Below are positions 1 through 6,739 of a stretch of DNA of 34,367 bases, piece by piece. The position numbers and the translations under genes were made by a program. The number at the start of each line of letters is the position of its first letter. Positions within the stretch are counted from its first letter, which is position 1. The notes beneath the pieces were generated by a model. The model searched no databases, had not been told where the DNA came from, and saw only the letters and a program-made list of their open reading frames with translations. Source of the DNA: a virus; IMG/VR virus record IMGVR_UViG_3300012920_000008, positions 1-34,367 of that record. One strand, given 5' to 3'.

Positions 1-123
1 AGATCACAGCTCTTCACAAACTTACCCATGTCGGTTGCCGAGTTTTCGTCTGCCCCGAGCAGCGCCCTCGCCACGGTGTCGATAACCACGAGAGAGAACT
101 TGCCGTTCTTTTCTTCTAAGCCT
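1..123. repeat. Terminal direct repeat, left copy
   Basis: These 123 bases are identical to 34245-34367. The copy lies inside a long open reading frame that continues correctly across the junction, so it is best read as the overlap left when a circular or circularly permuted genome is linearised by an assembler. A genuine short packaging repeat cannot be excluded from sequence alone. Confidence 0.95.
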
Positions 124-1343
124 TCGATGGTTGCCAGCAGCTTCTCGATATCTTCCTGCTTGCTGAAGTTCACCGCTGTTGGCAGCACCCAGAAAGGCAG
201 CGTTGATTGATCAATGCCCACGCCACGATTGTCGATCCACGCATTGACTCGTTTCCCGATACCGCCAACGCCTTCTCCAGCGATGTACAGCACACTGCCC
301 TTGTCTACCTCCATGCCGTGGAATCGCAACCCGGAGGCGACGCACAAAGAAACATCCAGAGCAATAAATGTCTTCCCGCATCCGGGCGGTCCATACATGA
401 CGCTAAAACCATGCCGGGTGAACAGTGACTCAACCAGCCACTTGATTGGTGGCATGTCTTTGAGTTGTCCCAACGACATTACATCAAACTTTGGTACGTC
501 TGGTTTGATCTCTCCGGGATCAGGCAACGCCTCGTCAATGCTCGGGGTACTGCGTATCAGGCTGGCTAGCTGCTCCTTTGTCTTGCCACTGTCCAGCCAA
601 TCAACGATGTCGCCCTTGGACGGTAGCTGGTCTGAAAGGTCCAGCAGCTTGATCTCAGACGCGACACCGAGCAGCGAGTTGACCACCTTTGCCCCGTGTT
701 TTTGTCCTACCTCGTCATTGTCCGGGACAACCATGACCCGACGGCCCTCGAGCCATCGACTGTGTTCAGCCTTCCACTGACCCGAACCGCCTGAGTTCGT
801 CGTTGCAAGTATGCCAATATCCCGGAGTCTCTCGACGCACTTCTCGCCTTCGACAATCCAGACCCATTTGTTCTTGTTGTGCATGATCTCTGGTAGGTTG
901 TACGGGATTGGATCAACGCCCTTCAGGTTCTTGATCCATCCCCCACGCCCGTCTGGTTGCTGTTGACGAAACGTCTTTGAGCCGTCCGGGAAGTCGGTAC
1001 GAATGACCTGATAAACCAGAACCCCATGATCACCAATGTAGTCGTAAGTAAGAACCTGGTTTTTTTCGCGTAAGCTACTGATTGGTTTAGCTTTTTTCAT
1101 GCCAAACTTTGTTTCTATCAGATCCGCAATTTGTCCATTTGACTCGGGATAGGCCAGCTTGCATAGATCAACAAAGCCCCCGCCCTCCTCAGTTTCGTGA
1201 TCGGTCCAAACCGCCTTCTCCAGATCGACAGACTTAGAACCATGCGAGCCGAACCGTAGCACGTTGCCGTGAGATAGGGTTTTGTTTTCTTCTCCCCACA
1301 GCTCACGAGCGACGGCTCCGATATGCTCAGAATACTTGCTCAT
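1..1343 (-). CDS. TOPRIM primase / RepA-type helicase, N-terminal part (cut by the window end)
   Basis: This is the first about 447 codons of a 639-residue protein completed at 33668-34367. Residues 1-60 resemble the primase zinc-ribbon region but lack its cysteines (WTDHETEEGGGFVDL remains). A TOPRIM domain follows, with EGEK at 165-168 and PDND at 207-210. A RecA/RepA-type ATPase has Walker A GPPGCGKT at 318-325 and Walker B LVVID at 418-422. Such proteins prime and unwind DNA at phage forks. The ATG at 1343 follows GGGGGTGAGGT, and a terminator hairpin lies just upstream, so expression probably needs read-through from the SSB-like gene. The family call is firm; whether the zinc-less N-terminus primes DNA is unknown. 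Confidence 0.92.
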   Translation of the reverse strand, partial: MSKYSEHIGAVARELWGEENKTLSHGNVLRFGSHGSKSVDLEKAVWTDHETEEGGGFVDLCKLAYPESNGQIADLIETKFGMKKAKPISSLREKNQVLTYDYIGDHGVLVYQVIRTDFPDGSKTFRQQQPDGRGGWIKNLKGVDPIPYNLPEIMHNKNKWVWIVEGEKCVERLRDIGILATTNSGGSGQWKAEHSRWLEGRRVMVVPDNDEVGQKHGAKVVNSLLGVASEIKLLDLSDQLPSKGDIVDWLDSGKTKEQLASLIRSTPSIDEALPDPGEIKPDVPKFDVMSLGQLKDMPPIKWLVESLFTRHGFSVMYGPPGCGKTFIALDVSLCVASGLRFHGMEVDKGSVLYIAGEGVGGIGKRVNAWIDNRGVGIDQSTLPFWVLPTAVNFSKQEDIEKLLATIEGLEEKNGKFSLVVIDTVARALLGADENSATDMGKFVKSCD

Positions 1344-1354
1344 ACCTCACCCCC

Positions 1355-1376
1355 AAAAAAAACCCCCCGAAGGGGG
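1355..1376 (-). terminator. Intrinsic terminator with UUCG loop, inside the replication operon
   Basis: Read on the minus strand, CCCCC (1376-1372), loop TTCG, GGGGG (1367-1363) is followed by eight T (1362-1355). The hairpin sits between the stop of the SSB-like gene (1383) and the ATG of the primase-helicase (1343), with no room for a new promoter. It should reduce primase-helicase transcription relative to the SSB-like gene. Confidence 0.88.
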
Positions 1377-1382
1377 CTACGC

Positions 1383-1949
1383 TCAGAACCACTCACCGTC
1401 CGATTTTTTATCAGCACTTGGTGCTGGAGCTGGTTCTGCTTTCACCGGGGGTGCCGGTTCTTCTGGGTTATCTACCCATCCTGTTAGCTCAAAGACGGGT
1501 ATCTTCATTGGGTCCACGTCTTTGGCTCCCTTGAAAGCTAGCTTGGCCAGCTTTCCTTTGTTTTCCTTAGCTTGTTCATGGACCTTCGGCCACACATCGT
1601 TTATCCCAATACCGGTGCCCTTGGCGTTCGTGGTCCAGTTACGCCAGCCCACGTCTGGGATAAATACATCCAGTGAAAACCCACGTTTGAATCGGTCACC
1701 CGGCTCTGGCCCTTTTGCTTCAGGCTCTGGCCCCCTGATCCCGAGCTGTTCATCCCACACCCACTCTGGCGACGCGCCTTTCGTGATGTACCCCCAGCCA
1801 GTGCGTAAGCTCTCAGGGTCAACAAGTATACCCTTCAGGTCCAGTAAAATATTATCATTGCCATCAATTGAAAACTTGCCAATGGCGTTGACCCACTTTA
1901 AATATTGCAGCTCACCGCTGCCTGTTGACGTATCAGCTAAGTCTAGCAT
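1383..1949 (-). CDS. Putative single-stranded DNA-binding protein
   Basis: The protein has 188 residues. I do not recognise a named family. Its build is SSB-like: an N-terminal region rich in beta-type sequence and aromatics, then a proline/alanine-rich linker (EPAPPVKAEPAPAPSADK), then a short acidic tail ending in Phe (SDGEWF). T7 gp2.5 and bacterial SSBs also end in an acidic tail with a terminal aromatic that contacts replication partners. It lies between a nuclease and the primase-helicase. The ATG at 1949 is chosen because GAGGAG lies about 8 nt upstream and the previous gene stops at 1955; a longer form from GTG 1991 would overlap that gene. The function is inferred from architecture and position only. 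Confidence 0.5.
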   Translation of the reverse strand: MLDLADTSTGSGELQYLKWVNAIGKFSIDGNDNILLDLKGILVDPESLRTGWGYITKGASPEWVWDEQLGIRGPEPEAKGPEPGDRFKRGFSLDVFIPDVGWRNWTTNAKGTGIGINDVWPKVHEQAKENKGKLAKLAFKGAKDVDPMKIPVFELTGWVDNPEEPAPPVKAEPAPAPSADKKSDGEWF

Positions 1950-1954
1950 TCGTC

Positions 1955-2341
1955 CTACTCCTCTATTGTTTCTCTCACGATGCCGCACCACAGCTCAAAG
2001 CTGATAGTTGCGACCCCAAGTATTGAATCACCGTAGCAGTCAGCTCCCGGTCCAAGCCACTGAATGTGTACCTGTATCGGTTGCCGGTCTGCCTTGGTGA
2101 TCAGACACGGCCTTGCAGCAACCTCCGCTGCTTGCCTGACCGTTTGATCCCAGAACTTATTGATGTCTGCCTGAGTCAACTTTGCGTAACGCTTGCATTC
2201 AACGGCCCAGCCCGGAACCCCGAGTAAATCATGGCCGCCTTCTGCCGTCTGCATGAGATTGCGTTTCGCATCGAACCCGAGATGATCCCGGATCAGTGTT
2301 GCGATCTCTCTCTCAAAAGCAGCTCCCTTACGTCGGCTCAT
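1955..2341 (-). CDS. PDDEXK-fold nuclease, Holliday-junction-resolvase-like
   Basis: This protein of about 128 residues has the layout of small archaeal/phage Hjc-like or VRR-type nucleases. An N-terminal KGAAFEREIA helix supplies an early Glu, followed by GGHDLLGVPGWAVECKRY, which holds the Asp and the E-x-K catalytic set. A basic helix with QxxRQA follows. A role in resolving branched replication or packaging DNA is likely. It is the first gene of the leftward replication operon. The start is uncertain: ATG 2341 (MSRRKG) fits the family best, while ATG 2350 or GTG 2359 would add a few residues; no start has a strong Shine-Dalgarno. Confidence 0.72.
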   Translation of the reverse strand: MSRRKGAAFEREIATLIRDHLGFDAKRNLMQTAEGGHDLLGVPGWAVECKRYAKLTQADINKFWDQTVRQAAEVAARPCLITKADRQPIQVHIQWLGPGADCYGDSILGVATISFELWCGIVRETIEE

Positions 2342-2380
2342 GCCGCCCATTTGTATCACCCATTCGCTCTAGTTGGACTG

Positions 2381-2409
2381 AGCTTACGCAAGGTATTTAT
2401 CAAGTGCAA
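2381..2409 (-). promoter_or_regulatory. Candidate leftward promoter for the replication operon
   Basis: On the minus strand a -35-like TTGCAC (2409-2404) is separated by 17 bases from a -10-like TAAGCT (2386-2381), just upstream of the nuclease gene. It lies back to back with the rightward promoter at 2442-2470. It lacks the palindromic operator seen in the rightward promoters. The match to consensus is moderate. Confidence 0.4.
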
Positions 2410-2441
2410 GATACAAAATTAAATTTTTTTTCATAAGGGGG

Positions 2442-2470
2442 TTGCAATTCTGTGAACGAGCGTTTACATT
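2442..2470 (+). promoter_or_regulatory. Early promoter P1 with palindromic operator
   Basis: -35 TTGCAA (2442-2447), a 17-base spacer and -10 TACATT (2465-2470). The spacer holds TGTGAACGAGCGTTTACA (2451-2468), a near-palindrome that also overlaps the -10. The same geometry recurs at 3862-3890 and 4494-4522. The inner GAAC-N4-GTTT matches the Gram-positive-type LexA box. The LexA-like protein encoded at 6736-6945 is the obvious candidate to bind it. Confidence 0.8.
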
Positions 2471-2528
2471 ATAACTGTGGTCAGGGGAAACCGGCTACAA
2501 ACAAGAGAGAAAACAGAGAGAGTCACAA

Positions 2529-2765
2529 ATGAACAAAGAAATGAAAACAGTAAAGGGTGTCATCAGCGTCGAGACTTACGGTACTGATGACGAGGGTTGT
2601 GCAGTGAGTGTCAAGCTTGACGGTGCTGAGATTGCTAACGGGGACTACGACATGTGGGCCAATGCGATCTTCCTGAACGGCTTTGAGAAAGCTTGCTTTG
2701 AAGACTTTGAGGAAGTGCTGCGGTACGCAGCGATGATAGTTTGTGACCTTGGGGCCGCTGCGTAA
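2529..2765 (+). CDS. Small early protein, unknown function
   Basis: A 78-residue acidic protein I do not recognise. It starts VKGVISVETYGTDDEGCAVSV, suggesting beta strands, and ends in an alanine-rich helix. It is the first gene after promoter P1 and has only a weak purine-rich (AGAGAG) leader. Its stop codon lies in the loop and start of the 3' arm of an intrinsic terminator, so termination and translation of the last codons probably interact. The next gene begins with a similar MNKE start but is otherwise different. Confidence 0.7.
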   Translation: MNKEMKTVKGVISVETYGTDDEGCAVSVKLDGAEIANGDYDMWANAIFLNGFEKACFEDFEEVLRYAAMIVCDLGAAA

Positions 2766-2780
2766 GCGGCCTCTTTTTTT
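2753..2780 (+). terminator. Intrinsic terminator overlapping a stop codon
   Basis: GGCCGCT (2753-2759), loop GCGTA, AGCGGCC (2765-2771), then TC and seven T (2774-2780). The TAA stop of the upstream gene (2763-2765) lies at the end of the loop. It would limit P1 transcription reaching the SprT-like gene, or couple it to translation. Confidence 0.85.
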
Positions 2781-2791
2781 GGGAGAGTGAA

Positions 2792-3031
2792 ATGAATAAA
2801 GAAGTGAAAGGTAAAACGCTTGGAATGGTTTTCTTTGGAACTAACAAGGAAACCGGCGACGAAGAAATTCTTGAGGTTTACATGCTCGCGCCTTGGGAAA
2901 GAAAGCTGGATGAAAAAGAGGCTTGCAAAATCCTGTTCGATAGAGTCGGCGGGTACTGGAACGCCAACGAAAAGTTCTTTGAGCGCCGAGGCTATGAAGA
3001 TTTTGGAATGAAATGTTTAGAGGTTGTGTGA
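2792..3031 (+). CDS. Small early protein, unknown function
   Basis: A 79-residue protein, charged, with aromatic residues in the second half (GGYWNANEKFFERRGYEDFG). I do not recognise a family. GGGAGAG precedes the ATG at a normal distance. It follows the 2753-2780 terminator and precedes the metalloprotease gene, so it depends on read-through from P1 unless another promoter exists that I did not see. Confidence 0.7.
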   Translation: MNKEVKGKTLGMVFFGTNKETGDEEILEVYMLAPWERKLDEKEACKILFDRVGGYWNANEKFFERRGYEDFGMKCLEVV

Positions 3032-3050
3032 TGGGTAAAAGGAGTTCGAC

Positions 3051-3860
3051 ATGACTACAGCAAAGCCTGAAAAAATCTCTGCTGATACAGTCAAGCTCAT
3101 TGAGTCAATGGTTCGCCGTTGCATGAATGAGTTGAAGAAGAAGCAGTACGAGCTTGGCATCAACAAGGCTGACGTTGACTACGCGGTCAAGGTCACACGG
3201 GTTGTACGCCGCGCTACTGGCGGTGCAACGTATGCCGGAGCAAACTCTATCCAGATCAACCTCGGCTACTGGCAACACCGCTCTGAAAAGGCGTACCACG
3301 AAGAGTACGAATCGTTCGACAAAGACCCGGTTATCGGTGGCGTGGTCACGTACAACATGAACGATAACCTGCTGATGTCAGTTGCCCATGAGGTTGCACA
3401 CCATGTTCAGCGCCGTAAGTGCAGAACCATTGCCCGGTTCAGCAAGACGCACCGCAAGCCACACGGTGACTGCTTCAAGTGGGTCTACCGTCAGCTACGC
3501 GCTACCATCGTTAACCCGGCAGTCGAGGAGTCTCGCAAGGCATGGGTGCAGGCCAACACGGTCAAGATGCCTGTGACCATCCACGCCAAGTCCGAGTTGT
3601 TCGCTGTCCTGTCTAAGAAGATGGACAAGCGCCGGATGCCAAGTCGCATCAAGAACGAGTGGTTGCAGTGCCAGTCACTAGCAAAGGGCAAGCGCGTGAC
3701 AGCCGAGTTGCTCGGCCACATCATCGGCGCTCTTGATGAGGCCAACCGCTCACTGTTCTACAAGTCACAGTTACAGATCGTGGGCAAGCGTTCTGTGACC
3801 AAGAAGCGTTACCTCGCAGGGCGGCGCATTAAAAAGCAACTGACAGCCTTGGCTGTCTAA
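3051..3860 (+). CDS. SprT-like zinc metalloprotease
   Basis: 269 residues. The motif HEVAH at 113-117 is a classic HExxH zinc site. About 20 residues later comes HGDCFKWVYRQL (138-149), matching the third-ligand H-G-x-x-F region of SprT/Spartan-like proteases. The first 100 residues are helical then strand-like, as in SprT domains. The C-terminal 100 residues are strongly basic, with no zinc ribbon visible, and could bind DNA. SprT-type proteins in cells cut DNA-protein crosslinks; in a phage early operon the target is unknown. AAGGAG precedes the ATG. A GACAGCC/GGCTGTC inverted repeat sits at the very end of the gene (3842-3857). Confidence 0.82.
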   Translation: MTTAKPEKISADTVKLIESMVRRCMNELKKKQYELGINKADVDYAVKVTRVVRRATGGATYAGANSIQINLGYWQHRSEKAYHEEYESFDKDPVIGGVVTYNMNDNLLMSVAHEVAHHVQRRKCRTIARFSKTHRKPHGDCFKWVYRQLRATIVNPAVEESRKAWVQANTVKMPVTIHAKSELFAVLSKKMDKRRMPSRIKNEWLQCQSLAKGKRVTAELLGHIIGALDEANRSLFYKSQLQIVGKRSVTKKRYLAGRRIKKQLTALAV

Positions 3861-3861
3861 G

Positions 3862-3890
3862 TTGACATCGTGTGAACGATCGTCTACACT
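3862..3890 (+). promoter_or_regulatory. Early promoter P2 with palindromic operator
   Basis: Consensus -35 TTGACA (3862-3867), 17-base spacer, -10 TACACT (3885-3890). The operator TGTGAACGATCGTCTACA lies at 3871-3888. It starts three bases after the -35 exactly as in P1 and P3. It drives the genes from 3923 on. Confidence 0.87.
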
Positions 3891-3922
3891 AAAGACTGAG
3901 TTGGTTAATTAAGGAGTGAGAG

Positions 3923-4165
3923 ATGACGTATTTCGATAGCGAACAACACGGCAAGGTAGTTGCCGTCGAGCGACTCAACAACAGCGCCAACGGCAACCCC
4001 CGATACGAGATCACTCTCGATTGGGGCGTGAAGTGCCGAACCGCTGCTGACGAGGGTTGGGTGTACGGCCTGAACTGGGACAACCTGATCGGCAAGAACG
4101 TGAAGGTTCTGACCCGTCGGCCCCGAAAAAATTTGATGATCTTGAGCATTGTGGAGGAAGCGTAA
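3923..4165 (+). CDS. Small early protein, unknown function
   Basis: 80 residues with alternating hydrophobic residues (GKVVAVERL, PRYEITLDWGV, KNVKVLTRR), which suggests a small beta-barrel such as an SH3- or OB-like fold. No family is recognised. It is the first gene after promoter P2, and AAGGAG lies close upstream of the ATG. Its stop overlaps the ATG of the next gene (TAATG), so the two are translationally coupled. Confidence 0.75.
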   Translation: MTYFDSEQHGKVVAVERLNNSANGNPRYEITLDWGVKCRTAADEGWVYGLNWDNLIGKNVKVLTRRPRKNLMILSIVEEA

Positions 4166-4497
4166 TGGGTTTGTGTTTAAGAGTAATGGGTAGCAAGTGC
4201 GGTAACGGCAGCTACAGCGACAACCATGACCGCATCGTTGTGGTCAATCTTGACGGGCCGTTTGAAGCTCGCTGCCCTGAAGAAGAGTATATGCTGGTTG
4301 ATGACCGGCCTTGTGGCCGCCCGTATCCAAAGCTACGCCCGGTCCACATCAACCGTCAGCCGGGTGAGGTTGGACCAATGTATAGCGGTAACTATGCCAC
4401 TGGTGACAGCCGCTTTAGCAAGGCTGTCGAGAAGATGGGCGGCGGTCCATACGGTGTGGTCCCAATCCATGATCGGATGGAAGTGCCATGGCGTTGA
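4165..4497 (+). CDS. Small early protein, unknown function
   Basis: 110 residues, rich in Gly, Pro and Arg with four Cys (C4, C12, C38, C50), so a metal-bound or loop-rich fold is possible but no zinc motif is convincing. The start at 4165 is chosen because it overlaps the previous stop and has GGAGGA about 6 nt upstream; an earlier in-frame start at 4057 would run through the preceding gene. Promoter P3 overlaps its stop codon. Confidence 0.7.
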   Translation: MGLCLRVMGSKCGNGSYSDNHDRIVVVNLDGPFEARCPEEEYMLVDDRPCGRPYPKLRPVHINRQPGEVGPMYSGNYATGDSRFSKAVEKMGGGPYGVVPIHDRMEVPWR

Positions 4498-4522
4498 TTA
4501 TTTGTGAACAATTGTTTACACT
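4494..4522 (+). promoter_or_regulatory. Early promoter P3 with palindromic operator
   Basis: -35 TTGATT (4494-4499), 17-base spacer, -10 TACACT (4517-4522). The operator TGTGAACAATTGTTTACA (4503-4520) is the most symmetric of the three copies, with one mismatched pair between half-sites. The promoter begins inside the last codons of the upstream gene. Confidence 0.85.
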
Positions 4523-4541
4523 GTAACTGGAGGTTAGTGAG

Positions 4542-4715
4542 ATGAAGATAAAGATGACATTGCAGGAGGCCCTCGCTATTTGCGGGTTCCCTGAACGTCG
4601 GGTCTTGCGCAATACGGTACATGCCCTAACTACGTTGGGCGACGGACGTACCCCGACGCAAGACCGCAAACTAGAAGCTGCCAAGATTGTCTTGGCCAAC
4701 TACCCAAAACTGTGA
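4542..4715 (+). CDS. Small early protein (57 aa), unknown function
   Basis: It begins MKIKMTLQEALAICGF and ends AAKIVLANYPKL, a helical, slightly basic protein. It is the first gene after promoter P3. GGAGG precedes the ATG by about 8 nt, which together with the tight fit between P3 and the next gene supports it as real. The sequence TLQEALAICGFPERRVLRN has a helix-turn-helix flavour, but I cannot assign a domain. Confidence 0.7.
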   Translation: MKIKMTLQEALAICGFPERRVLRNTVHALTTLGDGRTPTQDRKLEAAKIVLANYPKL

Positions 4716-4727
4716 GGAGAGATTTAA

Positions 4728-5003
4728 ATGAAAAATAAAGACTTTACACGCCAAGAGTTTCTTGGTGCTGCAACAGAAGCGAAAGCTGCTGCATTTCAGG
4801 CAATCATAAACTTGGTGCATTCGGACATATTCTGGGACCGGACAGCGCGCCAAGAGTACGACACTAGGCTAAAGCTTATTAAACTAGCCATGAATATTTC
4901 AGAGGGGCTGAACGCAGACGAATCAATATTCGTTGCCGAAGGTTTTGCTCAGGATGAATTTGAAAAGCGAAAAGCAGAAAACAACACATGGAGTACAGTG
5001 TAA
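4728..5003 (+). CDS. Small early protein, helical, unknown function
   Basis: 91 residues, predicted mostly helical by its spacing of charged and hydrophobic residues. The first half is alanine-rich (FLGAATEAKAAAFQAIINLV). GAGGAG lies about 8 nt upstream of the ATG. Its TAA overlaps the next ATG. No family is recognised. Confidence 0.72.
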   Translation: MKNKDFTRQEFLGAATEAKAAAFQAIINLVHSDIFWDRTARQEYDTRLKLIKLAMNISEGLNADESIFVAEGFAQDEFEKRKAENNTWSTV

Positions 5004-5239
5004 TGGAAGACAAAGACATGAAAACAGCACTGGTCCAGAGCTGGATTCAGAACATAGGAACTCAGATAGCAGAAGTGATTGGTAGCCTAGATACGTCAGT
5101 AGGATCATCTGACGGCTTACCACTTGGACCGCCAGTTTGGGAGGATGACGAAAGGCTTCAAGACTTTGAGAAAGTATATGCTCGGCTGGTCGGTGCCAAG
5201 GCAATCGTTGACGCTATGGCAGAGAGATATGAGGTTTGA
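5003..5239 (+). CDS. Small early protein, unknown function
   Basis: 78 residues, acidic. The middle is Gly/Pro-rich and probably loop-like (SVGSSDGLPLGPPVWEDDE), followed by a helix ending AKAIVDAMAERYEV. The start at 5003 (TAATG overlap, GGAG 9 nt upstream) is preferred over in-frame ATG 4988. Its 3' end overlaps the next gene by 11 bases. Confidence 0.68.
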   Translation: MEDKDMKTALVQSWIQNIGTQIAEVIGSLDTSVGSSDGLPLGPPVWEDDERLQDFEKVYARLVGAKAIVDAMAERYEV

Positions 5240-5474
5240 AGTTCGCGCCACTAGTTACGAGGAGGGCGGCAGCGTTGTCGCCCACAGGCAAAACCTGAAC
5301 TTCGTTGAGGCAGTGGAAGAGGTTGGCGGTTGGGGCATGACTGCACAGAGCGTCGGTGAGTTTGCCGAGCTGGTCCACAAGACCGCCTTTGAAGATGGCT
5401 ACCAGTGGGAAGACTGCTACATTGAGAAGATGGATGCTGACCCTTTCACTGTTTACATAGGAGTAGAGTGGTGA
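5229..5474 (+). CDS. Small early protein, unknown function
   Basis: 81 residues, acidic and aromatic (GGWGMTAQSVGEF, DGYQWEDCYIEKMDADPF). I do not recognise it. The ATG at 5229 overlaps the upstream gene's end and has AGAGAG just before it; an in-frame start at 5124 would lie deep in the previous gene. The TGA stop overlaps the GTG start of the following gene. Confidence 0.65.
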   Translation: MRFEVRATSYEEGGSVVAHRQNLNFVEAVEEVGGWGMTAQSVGEFAELVHKTAFEDGYQWEDCYIEKMDADPFTVYIGVEW

Positions 5475-5671
5475 CTATAGAAGACATGTCTTTGGCCTTT
5501 GCCAACCGCCGTATGCGCACACTGGAGGATCGTGTAGCAAAACTCAAGGGCTACCTACACGCTGCAATCAAAGAGGGAGAGAAGGAGATAGCCGAGCGCA
5601 TTGAGCTGACCATCGCTGACGATGAGTTGCTCATGTCTGAGCTGCAGGAGTTGATCAATGGACGTAGTTGA
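5471..5671 (+). CDS. Small coiled-coil early protein
   Basis: 66 residues, almost entirely helical with heptad-like spacing (LEDRVAKLKGYLHAAIKEGEKEIAERIEL), so probably a small coiled coil or adaptor. A GTG start at 5471 is chosen from AGGAG 7 nt upstream; GTG 5468 and ATG 5486 are alternatives. It overlaps both neighbours by a few bases. Function unknown. Confidence 0.65.
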   Translation: MTIEDMSLAFANRRMRTLEDRVAKLKGYLHAAIKEGEKEIAERIELTIADDELLMSELQELINGRS

Positions 5672-5801
5672 TATCTTCGTTTGGATCGCTGTGTTCCTGA
5701 TGATCTATGGACCACTCATGTTTCTGAGTTATCTGATCGACAAGGCGCTGCGTAAGTTAGGCAAGAAGGGTATTTACCCGGAGGGATACTTTAAATGGTA
5801 G
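5658..5801 (+). CDS. Small single-pass membrane protein (47 aa)
   Basis: One strong transmembrane segment covers about residues 3-27 (DIFVWIAVFLMIYGPLMFLS), followed by a short basic tail (DKALRKLGKKGIYPEGYFKW). By the positive-inside rule the tail should face the cytoplasm. AGGAG lies 8 nt upstream, and the gene overlaps both neighbours, as real genes in this operon do. Small early membrane proteins in phages can act in superinfection exclusion or host takeover; the role here is unknown. Confidence 0.68.
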   Translation: MDVVDIFVWIAVFLMIYGPLMFLSYLIDKALRKLGKKGIYPEGYFKW

Positions 5802-6739
5802 GTAAGGTAACGCCAGACAACATTGCAACCGGCTCAACGCTTGCTGCAATCATGGGCCACAACAAGTATCAGACACCGCTTGAGGCGTACAACAATGCGG
5901 TCAATGGGCGGCCTGAGTGGGTGCAAAGTCTCCCGGCAAAGATCGGTGACTTCATGGAAGACTTTGTCTTGACCGAGTCGGCTGAGATTCTTGGTCTGAC
6001 CGATCTTCAACTCGATCACTCAGAACCATATTTTTATGGTAAAGAAAGCAAAGCTTTTCTAGCTGTCAGTCTGGACGGTAAAGCAAGGGCCAACGAGCTG
6101 ACCGTGTATGATAATCCCGACAAAGGTATCTATGTGATCTCTGATAACGATTCGATTGTTCTTGACGGATGGGGCGTTCTTGAGGCCAAGACAACCAGAG
6201 TATCACCCCAGACAGTCCCTGATCTGTATCGCGGTCCACTGCAGCTACAAGCACAAATGCTGTGTACAGGAGCAAAGTGGGGTGCGGTGTGTACTCTGTA
6301 TCAGGGTAGTGAGCTGCGCATCTTTGTTTACAAAGCGAACCGCGAGATGCAAAAGCTGATCATTGAGGCAGCCAAAGACTTCCAACGGCGCGTTAAGGAA
6401 AAAGATCCGTACCCAGCTTTCTCTCCTGCCGAGGCGATAGAAAAGTATCCACCGGGAAAGGAGAAAAAAATTATCTACGCGGATGACTCTTTGTGCGACA
6501 AGGTGCGGCAACTCAGCCACATCAGGTCAGAGCTGAAGTCGTATGAAAAACTGGAAGAAGATCTACAGACCGACATCATGGAGACGATGAAGGACGCAGA
6601 CGAGTGCTACGCTGGCCATCAAAAAGTAATCTGGCCGGTGCGCAACATCAAGGCCAAGCCTGAACAGGTGAAGGTCATACCCGCTGTCGAGGCAGAGCAG
6701 AAGCGTGGCAAGACACTCAAGATCGAGGATATGAAATGA
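5795..6739 (+). CDS. YqaJ-type viral exonuclease (lambda-exonuclease-like PDDEXK)
   Basis: 314 residues. The order of motifs is that of the YqaJ/lambda-exo group: GDFMEDFV with an early Glu (about 55), SLDG at 92-95 with the metal-binding Asp, LEAK at 129-132 (E-x-K), and QLQAQ at 150-154. The last 100 residues are charged and helical. These nucleases degrade one DNA strand to leave 3' overhangs for annealing. No Red-beta, Erf or RecT partner is visible, so annealing may depend on the SSB-like protein or the host. GGAGGG precedes the ATG by 9 nt. Confidence 0.85.
   Translation: MVGKVTPDNIATGSTLAAIMGHNKYQTPLEAYNNAVNGRPEWVQSLPAKIGDFMEDFVLTESAEILGLTDLQLDHSEPYFYGKESKAFLAVSLDGKARANELTVYDNPDKGIYVISDNDSIVLDGWGVLEAKTTRVSPQTVPDLYRGPLQLQAQMLCTGAKWGAVCTLYQGSELRIFVYKANREMQKLIIEAAKDFQRRVKEKDPYPAFSPAEAIEKYPPGKEKKIIYADDSLCDKVRQLSHIRSELKSYEKLEEDLQTDIMETMKDADECYAGHQKVIWPVRNIKAKPEQVKVIPAVEAEQKRGKTLKIEDMK

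Noticed and set aside
214-780. A 188-codon plus-strand frame
   Set aside because: Antisense to the primase-helicase, whose TOPRIM and Walker motifs are unmistakable on the minus strand.
1282-2004. A 240-codon open frame on the plus strand
   Set aside because: It is fully antisense to the SSB-like gene, has a Ser/Pro-rich low-quality product and no ribosome site; the minus frame fits the operon.
3842-3857. GACAGCC/GGCTGTC inverted repeat at the end of the SprT-like gene as a terminator
   Set aside because: There is no T-tract after it and the loop is too tight; it is followed directly by promoter P2.
4057-4497. Longer version of the 4165-4497 gene
   Set aside because: Would overlap the preceding gene by more than 100 bases; ATG 4165 has GGAGGA and a TAATG overlap.
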